The notes: generated from the sequence alone by a model not told the origin. A stretch of DNA of 64,000 nt from Peribacillus simplex (GCF_001578185.1 NZ_CP011008.1:1020001-1084000); one strand, 5' to 3'. Shown: positions 26,859 to 35,814, counted from the stretch's first letter. A program made the numbers and translations.

Positions 26859-28409
26859 TTAATGGTCTTTTGCTGAACTTATTCCATATCCGGTGTTAGA
26901 TTTGAACAGTACTTCAGGAAAATTGTTTTCCTCACCTTTTGCCTTTGACAGGATTGTACCTAAATAGGCTCCAATAAAGCCAAGCGGCACGGTGAAAATG
27001 GTCGGGTTGCTCATCGTGAAGAGGGGATTGCCTGTGAAAATCCCCATTCCAGGTTCCGGATTCCATACATTGGGACTGAGCATGACCAGTATGATGGAAC
27101 TGAGTAACCCGAATAACATTCCTGTGATCGCTCCGGTTGCGTTGAAGCGTTTCCAATATATTGTGCAAAGGATGATCGGTAAATTGGCACTGGCAGCAAT
27201 TCCAAGCGCAAGGACTGAAAGAAAAGCGACATTCATTGATTGTGCAAATAAAGCAAGTAAAATGGAAATGACCGCTACGCCGACCGAAGCCATTCGGGCG
27301 ACGAGTATTTGCTGTTTTTCCGTAATCTTTCCTTCCTTGATGATTTCACCGTATATATCATGTGCAAAAGCGGATGCCGACGTTAAAACAAGACCGGATA
27401 CAACCGCTAAAATCGTGGCAAATGCCACAGCAGAAACGAATGCGAATAAAAATTCACCGCCCATTGTTAGTGCAAGAAGGGGCGCGGCCATGTTTCCTGC
27501 CGAGTTCGCTGCGACGATCCGGTCAAAACCGACGAAAGATGCAGCACCGAAACCAAGGAAAATCGTCATGATGAAAAATATCCCTATAAACCATGTGGAA
27601 TATACGACGGATTTCCTTGCAGTAGCTGCGTCTTTAACTGTAAAGAAGCGGACGAGCAAATGCGGAAGGCCTGCTGCTCCAAGGACAAGCGACATATTAA
27701 AGGAAATCATGTCAAGCCCATCGGTGTATTTATTCCCAGGATTCAAAAAATCCTTTCCGAGCGGTGTTGCAGTTTGAACATGATGGAACATCTCTGAAAT
27801 GTTGAAATTAAAACGGGAAAATACGATGAACGTCAGCACAGCGGAACCGCCTAGTAAGAGAACAGCTTTGGTGATCTGCACCCAGCTTGTAGCCCTCATC
27901 CCGCCGAAAATTACATAAATCGTCATCAATATACCGACAAGAAGGACGGAAAGCCAATAATCGATGCCGAGCAATAGTTTAATTAATCCCCCTGCACCAA
28001 CAAGTTGTGCAATCATGTAAAAGATTGAAATGACAAGTGTGTTAGCCGCAGCTATCCCACGCACTTTTTTTGATTTAAAGCGTGCTGAAATCATGTCTGC
28101 CAGCGTAAACTTACCTAAATTACGAAGTGGTTCCGAGACAAGATAAAGTAAGACAAGAAAGGCAACAAGGTTCCCGATGCTCATATAAAAGCCATCAAAT
28201 CCAATCAGTGCGATGGCACCTGTAATTCCCAGGAAAGAAGCGGCTGACATAAAGTCACCTGCGACGGCCAAACCATTTTGCCATGCAGTCAATCCGCCGC
28301 CGGCAGTATAAAAATCACTGGCATTTTTCGTTTTCTTAGAAGAGTAATAGGTTATTGTGAGCGTTAACAAAATGATGCCTAAAAAAAGCGTTAGGGATAA
28401 AATGCTCAT
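26859..28409 (-). CDS. Sodium/solute symporter, acetate permease (ActP)-like
   Basis: This is a 516-residue SSS-family protein with about 13 helices. Typical segments are SKKTKNASDFYTAGGGLTAW, GLAVAGDFMSAASFLGITG and AASFVGFDRIVAANSAGNM. Acetate and pyruvate symporters of the ActP type carry these and are preceded by a DUF485 partner, as here (its stop and this ATG overlap in ATGA). The position next to paaI and divergent from paaK makes phenylacetate, not acetate, a plausible cargo, but this is inference. Confidence 0.85.
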   Translation of the reverse strand: MSILSLTLFLGIILLTLTITYYSSKKTKNASDFYTAGGGLTAWQNGLAVAGDFMSAASFLGITGAIALIGFDGFYMSIGNLVAFLVLLYLVSEPLRNLGKFTLADMISARFKSKKVRGIAAANTLVISIFYMIAQLVGAGGLIKLLLGIDYWLSVLLVGILMTIYVIFGGMRATSWVQITKAVLLLGGSAVLTFIVFSRFNFNISEMFHHVQTATPLGKDFLNPGNKYTDGLDMISFNMSLVLGAAGLPHLLVRFFTVKDAATARKSVVYSTWFIGIFFIMTIFLGFGAASFVGFDRIVAANSAGNMAAPLLALTMGGEFLFAFVSAVAFATILAVVSGLVLTSASAFAHDIYGEIIKEGKITEKQQILVARMASVGVAVISILLALFAQSMNVAFLSVLALGIAASANLPIILCTIYWKRFNATGAITGMLFGLLSSIILVMLSPNVWNPEPGMGIFTGNPLFTMSNPTIFTVPLGFIGAYLGTILSKAKGEENNFPEVLFKSNTGYGISSAKDH

Positions 28410-28760
28410 TCGCCAAGCTCCTTTTCATATTTATTCAAGATGTTTTTAGCCATCTTGTCGTACTTCGCTGACTTTTTAATATAGACGAATCCTCCTATCC
28501 ATACTACGGCAAATTGGAGAAGTGCATATACCCAAGCCCAAGTAATATGGAAGAAGGCTTCGCCTTTCAGTTACGTCACTATAAGCAGCTAAAATTGGCA
28601 GAACAAAATAAAAGGCAAGAAAGAAGAGAGTGACAGGTACGATGAAAGCATTTTTCTTTTGAATCAGTTCCTTGAATTCTTCCGTTTCAATTAATTGACG
28701 ATACTTGTTTCCACTGTCATGACCTGCGGGTGAATGCCCCGTTTTAACCGGCGATTCCAT
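28406..28760 (-). pseudogene. DUF485 membrane partner of the symporter, single-base frameshift
   Basis: From the ATG at 28760 the frame gives the normal start and first helix through LPILAAYSDV, then runs into an unrelated 30-residue tail. In the next frame it continues cleanly as HITWAWVYALLQFAVVWIGG and on to KYEKELGE with a stop that overlaps the symporter ATG by 4 bases. One extra base at 28571-28572 explains everything. DUF485 proteins (YjcH type) always pair with ActP symporters. A sequencing error or a fresh mutation are both possible; coupling to the symporter would be affected. Confidence 0.8.
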
Positions 28761-28809
28761 AATAATCCCCCTTTTCGTTATAGTACAAATTTAAAACGTC
28801 CGTAGTTAA

Positions 28810-28823
28810 AGTGATATATCACT
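28810..28823. promoter_or_regulatory. Perfect palindrome between symporter operon and paaK
   Basis: AGTGATATATCACT is a perfect 14-base palindrome about 50 bases upstream of the DUF485/symporter/paaI operon. It differs from the CGTTNTATAAACG sites at paaK and paaA, so if it is an operator it serves another regulator. Confidence 0.4.
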
Positions 28824-28912
28824 GTTAAAGTTAACATAGTCAGAAAATTTAGTAAATTAGAAAATGTTTTTTGTTTATTCTGTCATTTTTTGTGGAATTG
28901 AAAAAAACATTA

Positions 28913-28941
28913 TTGACAACGTAGAAACGACGTATTAATCT
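28913..28941 (+). promoter_or_regulatory. Sigma-A promoter of paaK
   Basis: TTGACA at 28913-28918, a 17-base spacer and TAATCT at 28936-28941 give a good housekeeping promoter. The candidate operator lies just downstream of the -10 and start site. Confidence 0.5.
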
Positions 28942-28969
28942 TGAAAATGAATCATAACGATAATTTGAT

Positions 28970-28988
28970 ACCCGTTTTATAAACGTTA
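28970..28988. promoter_or_regulatory. Candidate PaaX operator upstream of paaK
   Basis: ACCCGTTTTATAAACGTTA aligns with the paaA site TAACGTTATATAAACGTTA (15 of 19 bases identical). A wider inverted repeat also spans 28951-28992 (TCATAACG..TAAT with ATAAACGTTATGA). It sits downstream of the promoter, where a repressor would block transcription. Confidence 0.55.
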
Positions 28989-29038
28989 TGAAAGAGGGGT
29001 CGGATGGGACACGAGCAAAATTAAGGGGGACTGAAACA

Positions 29039-30367
29039 ATGTACAATCCGGAAGTTGAAACGGCAACGCGTGCTGAAATGGAAAGTTTACAATTGGCACG
29101 TCTTAAGAAAACGTTAAGCCATGTATATGAAAATGTTTCTTATTACAGAGAAAAATTTGAAGAGCTGGGCCTTGATCCAGAAGATATTCAAACTCTAAAC
29201 GATGTGACAAAGCTTCCATTTACAAAAAAACAGACTCTTCGTGATCATTATCCATTCGGTTTATTCGCAGTTCCAATGGAGGAAGTAACGCGTATTCATG
29301 GTTCATCAGGAACAAGCGGAAAGCCTACAATTGTCGGGTATACAAAAAACGATTTGGAAAACTGGGCAACGATCGTCGCACGTGGAATTGTAGCCGCTGG
29401 AGGTCAAAAATCAGATATTTTCCATAACGCATATGGATATGGTCTGTTTACGGGCGGACTTGGCCTCCATTGCGGTGCAGAAAAGCTGGGGGTAGCCACC
29501 GTACCAATTTCAGGGGGGAATACCGATCGCCAGATTACGATCATCAATGATTTTAAACCGCGCGGCATTTGTGGAACCCCTACTTATATTTTGAATCTCG
29601 CTGAAAAGATGGAGGAGATGGGGATTGACCCTGCTGATAATGGGCTTGAGTATGGTATTTTCGGAGCTGAGCCGTGGTCAGAGGCAATGAGGGCAACACT
29701 TGAAAGGAAACTGAATTTGAAAGCGATCGATATTTACGGACTAAGTGAAATCATGGGGCCAGGAGTTGCGATTGAATGCCATGAAGCACAGGATGGACTG
29801 CATGTCGCAGAAGACCATTTTCTTGTCGAGGTCATTAACCCGGACACGCTTGAACTAGTTGAGGACGGCGAAGATGGGGAACTTGTCTTTACCAGCCTTA
29901 CAAAGGAAGCGTTGCCAATCATTCGTTATCGGACGGGTGATATCGCCTCCATTACCCATGAACCTTGTAAATGCGGGCGTACCACAACAAGAATGTCCCG
30001 TGTGAAAGGCAGAACGGATGATATGATCATAGTCAGGGGAGTGAATGTATTCCCTTCTGAAATAGAGCGTGTGTTATTCCAAATGGAGGGAATTGTGCCT
30101 CATTATCAGATTCATCTCGTTAAGAAGGGGAAGATGGATGGTGTTGAACTGCACATTGAAATTGAAAGCGGTTTCTACAAGAAGATTGAAGAAGACTTAA
30201 CGCATGGAGATGTAGAGATATTAAGGAAAACGATTCAGCATCATATGAAATCTGCATGTCTTGTAACGATGGATATTGTTGTCAACATTCCAAAAAGCAT
30301 TCCGCGCTCAGAAGGAAAAGCCATTCGGGTCGTTGATAAGCGGAAAGATGAAGTGATTAGTTTATAA
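29039..30367 (+). CDS. paaK: Phenylacetate-CoA ligase
   Basis: PaaK joins phenylacetate to coenzyme A with ATP, the entry step of the pathway. The AMP-binding P-loop is HGSSGTSGKPT, with IYGLSEIMGPG and YRTGDI further on and a C-terminal lid domain with Lys-rich GRTDDMIIVRGVNVFP. The ATG at 29039 has an AAGGGGGA ribosome site and gives 442 residues, the family norm; the longer frame from 28988 runs across the operator. It is a single gene behind its own promoter and operator. Confidence 0.92.
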   Translation: MYNPEVETATRAEMESLQLARLKKTLSHVYENVSYYREKFEELGLDPEDIQTLNDVTKLPFTKKQTLRDHYPFGLFAVPMEEVTRIHGSSGTSGKPTIVGYTKNDLENWATIVARGIVAAGGQKSDIFHNAYGYGLFTGGLGLHCGAEKLGVATVPISGGNTDRQITIINDFKPRGICGTPTYILNLAEKMEEMGIDPADNGLEYGIFGAEPWSEAMRATLERKLNLKAIDIYGLSEIMGPGVAIECHEAQDGLHVAEDHFLVEVINPDTLELVEDGEDGELVFTSLTKEALPIIRYRTGDIASITHEPCKCGRTTTRMSRVKGRTDDMIIVRGVNVFPSEIERVLFQMEGIVPHYQIHLVKKGKMDGVELHIEIESGFYKKIEEDLTHGDVEILRKTIQHHMKSACLVTMDIVVNIPKSIPRSEGKAIRVVDKRKDEVISL

Positions 30368-30394
30368 CTGGCTGGAAAGGAGGGTGCCATTAGT

Positions 30395-30886
30395 TGGGTT
30401 TTAATGCTCGAGCCTTTCGCAAATCTTGTAAAGATTGCACACCGGAGGGGGAAATTCCGTGCTCATGAACATAGCGTTGAAAACCATGCGAATTCTGACG
30501 TTCAGTTTATGACTCCATCTGTCCCGATTGAATTACGTGGAGAAGAAGAAATCGATGTGGTGCTCGAAAACGTGATTGAAGGGGAAGAAGAGATACATAA
30601 AGCGGATGCCGCTGACTACGGGCTTTGAGTCCGATTAAAGTCTGGAATCTTGATATTGAAAAAAATGCGATTGTCGTTAATTCAAGAATGGAAATGAACA
30701 TTCCGGGGATTTATACCGCTGGGCATATCTGCATTTATGAAGGGAAAGTAAAGTTGAGCCAGAGGGTTTGGAGAAGCATCTACTGTAATCGGCAATGCAA
30801 AGGAACTTATCAATCCATTTTCAAAGGTTCAGCCCCTTCATGGCACAAGCTTAATGGAAAAGAAGAAGGATCAAATCATGAAATAG
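30395..30886 (+). pseudogene. Ferredoxin-NADP reductase (YumC/YcgT type) relic, C-terminal half
   Basis: In three successive frames the sequence reads LEPFANLVKIAHRRGKFRAH, SDVQFMTPSVPIELRGEEEI, then [20 protein letters not shown] and [20 protein letters not shown]. Finally comes [20 protein letters not shown], followed by [11 protein letters not shown] and a stop at 30884-30886. This is the C-terminal half of a thioredoxin-reductase-like ferredoxin-NADP reductase in correct order, with two or three frame breaks and the FAD-binding N-terminus gone. A ferredoxin relic follows in tandem. Together they would once have supplied electrons, plausibly to PaaABCD next door. Confidence 0.82.
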
Positions 30887-30903
30887 AGAATGAGGAAGGC
30901 ATC

Positions 30904-31122
30904 TTGACTAAATATACAGTTGTGGATCAAGAAACTTGCATTGCTTGCGGTGCGTGTGTGGAAATCTTTGATTACAATGATGATGGAGTGGCATTTGTCA
31001 TCTTGGATGAACATGAAGGACCTGCAGTGGTCGCAGAAGATTTATTTGATGATCTGGATGATGCACTGGAAGGCTGCCAACAGAGTCAATTAAAGTGGAA
31101 TCTTCACCGTGTAAAGTTTTAG
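30904..31122 (+). pseudogene. 4Fe-4S ferredoxin, frameshifted after the last cluster cysteine
   Basis: The TTG at 30904 with a GAGGAAGG ribosome site opens [18 protein letters not shown], matching Bacillus Fer. All four cluster cysteines remain (three in CIACGAC, one in EGC), but four residues are missing after the third. One C is lost at about 31079, so the usual [11 protein letters not shown] ending is out of frame and replaced by CQQSQLKW. The protein might still fold around the cluster, but the adjacent reductase is destroyed, so I call it a relic. Confidence 0.7.
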
Positions 31123-31217
31123 TTGATTAAAAGAATCGTAAAATTCCCTTATAATTTCCTTTTATTTTGAAAAAAGAGACGGAATAGTCTTGCATTAAAT
31201 ATAACAGTAAAATATAA

Positions 31218-31236
31218 TAACGTTATATAAACGTTA
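31218..31236. promoter_or_regulatory. Candidate PaaX operator upstream of the paaA operon
   Basis: TAACGTTATATAAACGTTA is a near-perfect inverted repeat (TAACGTT/AACGTTA) 26 bases before the paaA ATG. Its twin stands upstream of paaK, and the only cluster regulator in the window is the PaaX-type gene downstream. Confidence 0.6.
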
Positions 31237-31261
31237 CATTGAGATATGAGAGGTGAATTGG

Positions 31262-32218
31262 ATGAACGTTCTTTTAAATGATATGGCAGAACAAGAAAAA
31301 CTAAACCAATTTATTGCCAGAATCGAAGCAGGAGAAAAGATAGAAGCGGATGATTGGATGCCGGAAGATTACCGGGGCACACTTATCAAGTTAATATCGA
31401 TGCATGGCATCAGTGAAATCATGGGAGCGCTTCCGGAAAAGGAATGGGTACCTAAAGCCCCGACTTTAAATAGGAAACTTGGAATCATGGCAAAGGTGCA
31501 AGATGAAATGGGGCATGGACAATTATTGCTTCGAGTCGCCGAGGATTTGCTAAAGCCGTACAGTAAAAAGCGGGATGACCTTATGCAAGATTTATTTAAT
31601 GGAGATTTAAAGTTTCATAATGTCTTCCATATGGAAGCCAAATCCTGGGGCGATGCGGGATTGATTGGGTGGCTGGTTGATGGGGCAGCCATCATTTCCC
31701 AGACGAACATGCTTGGTGCTTCATACGGACCTTATGCCCGAGCATTACAGCGAATTTGCGCGGAAGAAGTTTTTCACGCTCAGCATGGTGAAGCGATAAT
31801 CATGGCTTTGGCTGAAGGAACGGAAGAACAAAGGGAATTGGTTCAAGACTCCATCAATTATTGGTGGGAATCTTTATTACTCTTCTTTGGACCTCCCAGT
31901 AAAAATGAAGTGGGCTCATCCAAACAGGATATAACGATTAAGTACAGAATCAGGACAAGTACTAATGAAGAGCTTCGCCAAGCCTTTTTTTCTAAATATG
32001 TGAAGCGGATCCTTTCACTTGGCTTTACCATTCCCGATGAAACACTAATGTTTGATAAAGAATCGAAAACCTGGATTTACCAACAACCGGATTGGGGGAA
32101 ATTGAAAGTGTTCGCAAGGAATGAAGGCCCCCGTTCACAGGACCGATTAAGTCTTCGAAGGATTTCTTATGAAAATAATAAATGGGTACGCGAGGCGTTA
32201 GCGCCAAAGATCATCTAA
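31262..32218 (+). CDS. paaA: Phenylacetyl-CoA epoxidase catalytic subunit PaaA
   Basis: PaaA holds the di-iron site that adds one oxygen across the ring of phenylacetyl-CoA. The four-helix carboxylate motifs are VQDEMGHGQLLLRVAEDLL and RICAEEVFHAQHGEAI. The ATG at 31262 has ribosome site GAGAGGTG; a GTG at 31253 lies within it. The length of 318 residues is normal. It heads the paaABCD operon behind the palindromic operator. PaaC below is the inactive structural partner, PaaB a bridge, and PaaD matures the iron site. Confidence 0.93.
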   Translation: MNVLLNDMAEQEKLNQFIARIEAGEKIEADDWMPEDYRGTLIKLISMHGISEIMGALPEKEWVPKAPTLNRKLGIMAKVQDEMGHGQLLLRVAEDLLKPYSKKRDDLMQDLFNGDLKFHNVFHMEAKSWGDAGLIGWLVDGAAIISQTNMLGASYGPYARALQRICAEEVFHAQHGEAIIMALAEGTEEQRELVQDSINYWWESLLLFFGPPSKNEVGSSKQDITIKYRIRTSTNEELRQAFFSKYVKRILSLGFTIPDETLMFDKESKTWIYQQPDWGKLKVFARNEGPRSQDRLSLRRISYENNKWVREALAPKII

Positions 32219-32236
32219 GGGAGGGGGAAGGACGAT

Positions 32237-32596
32237 ATGGAAACTAGACAAGAAAATTACTTTGAAGAATTTGAAGTATTTAGCCGTAAAACGCAAACTT
32301 CACCCGTTCAATACCACTTCAGCCTGCTTGCCCCCAATGAGGATATCGCCATCATGATGGCACAAGAAAATTTCATGAGACGTGAAGCAGTTGATGATAT
32401 CTGGGTCGTGAAAAGACAGAATATACGGAAAATGACGATTGAGGAAAAGAAAACGCTTCAACGTATTGATAATAAAGATTACAGGACTACAAAAGGGTAT
32501 GGATATTTAAAGAAAAAATGGCGGAAGTATGAGCAGGGAATGCTCGATGAAAAAGAGATAATGTCTTGGGCTGGAGGCGTGAAAAATGAAGAATGA
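32237..32596 (+). CDS. paaB: Phenylacetyl-CoA epoxidase subunit PaaB
   Basis: This 119-residue protein has the PaaB core FEEFEVFSRKTQTSPVQYHF and NEDIAIMMAQENFMRR. In the epoxidase complex PaaB links the PaaAC heterodimers. It lies 18 bases after paaA (ribosome site GGGAGGGGG), and its end overlaps the paaC start by 11 bases, so its translation is coupled to PaaC. It is somewhat longer than the E. coli protein (95 aa), as is usual in Gram-positives. Confidence 0.9.
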   Translation: METRQENYFEEFEVFSRKTQTSPVQYHFSLLAPNEDIAIMMAQENFMRREAVDDIWVVKRQNIRKMTIEEKKTLQRIDNKDYRTTKGYGYLKKKWRKYEQGMLDEKEIMSWAGGVKNEE

Positions 32597-33386
32597 ATCA
32601 TTGAAGAACATCGCAATCAAGGAATTGCTGCTTCAACTGGCGGACGATGACTTCATCCATTCATACAGAGGTGCAGAATGGCTTGGACTCGCACCGCATA
32701 TCGAAGAAGATGTTGCATCCGCTTCGATATCTCAAGACACGATGGGGCATGCAGCCATATATTATAAGTTACTTGATGAACTAGGTGAAGGGGATGCTGA
32801 TAAGCTGGCTCACGACCGTCCCGCCAAGGAACGGCGCAATGCGATCATTCTCGAATTGGTCAATGGACCTGGTTACTATATGAAAGACCCGGATTATGAT
32901 TGGGCGTTTGCGGTAGTGCGGAATTATTTTTATACCCAAGCCAAAGCTATTAAGGTTCAATCCCTTCATTCATGTTCATATGAACCGCTTGCTGAAGTGG
33001 CACAAAAGGTACAAATGGAACTTTACTATCATTTGATGCACTGGAAAACATGGTTCGTCCAATTGCTGGGTTCTGGTCACGAAGAAGCGGTTTTGAGAAT
33101 GAAGGCTGCGATCGGGAAAACGATGCAGGATTTCGCTGGCGTATTTTCACTTGGACAATATGGTGAGGAAATGGTGGAGCTTGGCTTGATAGAAGGCGAA
33201 GCTGACTTAAAGAAGAAGTGGATCGAGGCTATCACCCCAATTTTTGAAAGTGTTGGCTTGGCAGCAACAATTGAAATAGGCATGGCAAGAGGTGATGGTC
33301 GTAATGGCCAGCATACGGAGGATTTGGAAAAGGCGTTAGAAACGTTAAGCGAAGTGTACGCTACAGATAGAGCAGCTTCATGGTGA
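32586..33386 (+). CDS. paaC: Phenylacetyl-CoA epoxidase structural subunit PaaC
   Basis: The protein has the ferritin-like four-helix fold of PaaC, with FIHSYRGAEWLGLAPHIEED, SQDTMGHAAIYYKLLDELG and ELYYHLMHWKTWFVQLLG. At 266 residues it is normal. PaaC pairs with PaaA and lacks its full di-iron set. The start overlaps paaB by 11 bases, so the subunits are made in step. Confidence 0.9.
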   Translation: MKNESLKNIAIKELLLQLADDDFIHSYRGAEWLGLAPHIEEDVASASISQDTMGHAAIYYKLLDELGEGDADKLAHDRPAKERRNAIILELVNGPGYYMKDPDYDWAFAVVRNYFYTQAKAIKVQSLHSCSYEPLAEVAQKVQMELYYHLMHWKTWFVQLLGSGHEEAVLRMKAAIGKTMQDFAGVFSLGQYGEEMVELGLIEGEADLKKKWIEAITPIFESVGLAATIEIGMARGDGRNGQHTEDLEKALETLSEVYATDRAASW

Positions 33387-33411
33387 AGCAATAGAAAAGG
33401 GGAGGGGTATC

Positions 33412-33909
33412 ATGTCGACCGTACAGTTAAACACAGAAGAAATATATAAACTCCTGGAAGACGTTAAAGATCCCGAAATCGATACAGTAAGTATTCTGGA
33501 TTTAGGGATGGTTGAAGACGTGACGGTTTCAGGCCAGAACGTTTCGGTAAAAATGCTGCCAACTTTTCTTGGGTGCCCGGCATTGTCAATCATTCAAAAA
33601 AATGTGGAAACAGCCCTTCGACAGCTGCCTGCCGTAAAAAATGTAAGTGTGGAATTTTTACGTTCCCCTTCCTGGACATCCGATCGAATTACAGAAAAGG
33701 GGAAAGCTGGATTGAAGGTTTTCGGAATATCCCCTCCTCCTCGACAAATGAAAAGTGATGGATCATGGCATGTGGATTGCCCATATTGTGAATCTACATA
33801 CGTCACGATGGAAAATATCTTCGGTCCAACGGCCTGCCGCAGCATTTTATATTGTAAAGCATGCAAAAATCCGTTCGAAGCGATGAAACCGATGATAAAA
33901 ATAATCTAA
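33412..33909 (+). CDS. paaD: Phenylacetate maturation protein PaaD
   Basis: Residues 1-100 are a MIP18/SufT-like domain (DVKDPEIDTVSILDLGMVED), and the C-terminus carries two CxxC-type pairs (CPYCES and CKACKNPFE). PaaD is needed for an active epoxidase and is thought to mature an Fe-S or iron centre. It is 26 bases downstream of paaC with an AGGGGAGG ribosome site. In many bacteria paaE, an NADPH flavin/ferredoxin reductase, comes next; here it does not. Confidence 0.88.
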   Translation: MSTVQLNTEEIYKLLEDVKDPEIDTVSILDLGMVEDVTVSGQNVSVKMLPTFLGCPALSIIQKNVETALRQLPAVKNVSVEFLRSPSWTSDRITEKGKAGLKVFGISPPPRQMKSDGSWHVDCPYCESTYVTMENIFGPTACRSILYCKACKNPFEAMKPMIKII

Positions 33910-33928
33910 TAAATGGAGGTTCTATAAA

Positions 33929-34234
33929 ATGGTAAAGTTAATCGCCCTATACAAACAACCTGAAAACAAGGAAGAGTTCGATGAGCACTATTTCAATGTA
34001 CATGGTCCGATAACGGAAAAAATTCCTGGTCTTCAAAAAATGGAGGTCACTAAAATTGTAGGGACCCCAATGGGCAAGGACTCTGAATATTACATTCTTT
34101 GTGAAATGTATTATGAAGACCATGATGCACTGCAACAAGGAATGCGTTCCCCGGAAGGAAAAGCATCAGGGAAAGATTTAATGGGCTTTGCCGGGAAACT
34201 TGTAACGATGATGATCGGCGAAGAAATAAAATGA
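33929..34234 (+). CDS. EthD-family small dimeric ferredoxin-like-fold protein
   Basis: This 101-residue protein contains the EthD pattern HYFNVHGPITEKIPGLQKME and has the length of a single ferredoxin-like alpha/beta barrel. EthD proteins accompany oxidative pathways; some act on reactive intermediates, and no reaction is certain. Its ATGA end overlaps the enoyl-CoA hydratase start by 4 bases, so it is an operon member and likely helps ring processing. Confidence 0.75.
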   Translation: MVKLIALYKQPENKEEFDEHYFNVHGPITEKIPGLQKMEVTKIVGTPMGKDSEYYILCEMYYEDHDALQQGMRSPEGKASGKDLMGFAGKLVTMMIGEEIK

Positions 34235-35007
34235 ATGCGCTTCAATTCATTGAAACGTCAATCGCGGATGGCATTGGTTATATCTCTTTAAATCGGCCGC
34301 AGCAACTGAATGCCCTTAACAGGAAAATGGTTAGGGAAATAGTTTCAACCATGGAAGAATTCGACCGGGACACACAAGTGAAGGTGATCTTGCTATCGGG
34401 AAATGGAAAAGCATTTTCCGCTGGAGCTGATATTGACGAGATGGTGAACGACAATCCAATCAGTATGGAGTTAACGAACCAATTTGCCGATTGGGATCGA
34501 ATAAGCCTAGTCAAGAAGCCTGTGATTGGTGCGGTAAAAAGTTTTGTATTCGGTGGTGGTTTTGAACTTGCTTTATCCTGCGATTTCTTGATTGCCGCCA
34601 GCGATACCCAGTTTTCCTTTCCGGAAGTGACACTTGGGGTCATGCCTGGTGCAGGGGGGACCCAAAGGTTGACGAAATTGGTAGGGAAGACGAAGGCACT
34701 TGAATGGATATTGACGGCTGAAAGGATAAAGGCAAAGACAGCCCTGCAATATGGTTTCATTAATAAGATCGTTGCTCCTGAATTGTTAATGGAACAAGCG
34801 GTTGATTTTGCTAGAAAGATAGCGAAGCAACCCCCGTTAGCTGTAAGGCTGATTAAAGAATCCGTCAATAAAGCCGTTGATTACCCCTTATATGAGGGCA
34901 TGCAATTTGAACGGAAGAACTTCTATATTCTTTTTGCATCAGAGGACCAAAAAGAAGGAATGAAAGCATTTGTAGAAAAAAGAGAGCCGGATTTTACAGG
35001 CGGATAA
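34231..35007 (+). CDS. paaF: Enoyl-CoA hydratase, PaaF-like
   Basis: This is a crotonase-fold protein of 258 residues. The oxyanion-hole segments are FSAGADIDEM and VFGGGFELALSCDF, and the catalytic acid region is LGVMPGAGGTQRL, which keeps both catalytic Glu-type positions of a hydratase (E/P.G.GGTQR). This fits the 2,3-dehydroadipyl-CoA hydratase step of phenylacetate catabolism. It starts in overlap with the EthD gene and ends 10 bases before the next crotonase. Three crotonases are present in the operon, so the exact split of steps is inferred. Confidence 0.8.
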   Translation: MNALQFIETSIADGIGYISLNRPQQLNALNRKMVREIVSTMEEFDRDTQVKVILLSGNGKAFSAGADIDEMVNDNPISMELTNQFADWDRISLVKKPVIGAVKSFVFGGGFELALSCDFLIAASDTQFSFPEVTLGVMPGAGGTQRLTKLVGKTKALEWILTAERIKAKTALQYGFINKIVAPELLMEQAVDFARKIAKQPPLAVRLIKESVNKAVDYPLYEGMQFERKNFYILFASEDQKEGMKAFVEKREPDFTGG

Positions 35008-35017
35008 GGGGTGCTCT

Positions 35018-35791
35018 ATGTACGAAACCATTAAATATAGGGTTGAAAATGGAGTGGCTTGGCTTACTTTGAACCGTCCTGATAAACTAAATGCCTTTAC
35101 GTCCCAAATGAATAAGGAAATACAGAAAGCGATAAAAATATCTGCGGGGTCAGATGAAGTGCGGGCCATTATCATTACAGGAGAAGGCAGGGCCTTTTGT
35201 TCGGGGCAAGATTTATCGGATGTTGATGAGGGCATGAATTTAGGCCAGATGCTGCTTGATGACTACGGTCCGATGATGCAGCAAATAGCAAACTGTGAAA
35301 AACCGATCATTGCAGCAGTCAATGGAGTGGCTGCAGGGGCTGGCTTCAGCCTGGCACTGGCATGCGATTTCCGGCTTGTTTCCGAAAAAGCCAGTTTTTT
35401 AAATGCTTTTGTCAATATCGGATTGATACCTGATTCGGGGAATCTGTATTACCTTTCGCGGATCGTTGGTCATGCGAAAGCCTTGGAATTATCTTTATTG
35501 GGGGAAAAGGTCACGTCTAGCGAGGCGAAAAATATCGGGCTCGCTACAAAAGTGATCAGTGTGGAAGAATGGAATGAGCAATTAAAAGCCTTTGCAGAGA
35601 ATATCGCAAACAAACCAACGAAAGCAATCGGTTTAATCAAAAGATACTTAGAGGCATCCTATCACCTTTCATTGGACGAATACTTAAAAGAAGAAGCGGA
35701 GGGTCAGCGAATTGCTGGCTTAACGAAGGACTATGCAGAAGGTGTGGCAGCATTCACTGAAAAAAGGAAAGCTCAATTCATAGGCAAGTAA
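35018..35791 (+). CDS. paaG: Ring-epoxide isomerase, PaaG-like crotonase
   Basis: This 257-residue crotonase has FCSGQDLSDV and VAAGAGFSLALACDF around the oxyanion hole. The acid region is IGLIPDSGNLYYL, lacking the GGTQR of hydratases. That D-S-G pattern (PDSG) is characteristic of PaaG, which turns the ring epoxide into the seven-membered oxepin-CoA. It lies between the PaaF-like gene and the aldehyde dehydrogenase. The identity is moderately firm. Confidence 0.82.
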   Translation: MYETIKYRVENGVAWLTLNRPDKLNAFTSQMNKEIQKAIKISAGSDEVRAIIITGEGRAFCSGQDLSDVDEGMNLGQMLLDDYGPMMQQIANCEKPIIAAVNGVAAGAGFSLALACDFRLVSEKASFLNAFVNIGLIPDSGNLYYLSRIVGHAKALELSLLGEKVTSSEAKNIGLATKVISVEEWNEQLKAFAENIANKPTKAIGLIKRYLEASYHLSLDEYLKEEAEGQRIAGLTKDYAEGVAAFTEKRKAQFIGK

Positions 35792-35814
35792 TATAGAAAA
35801 GGGAGTGGGATTAC

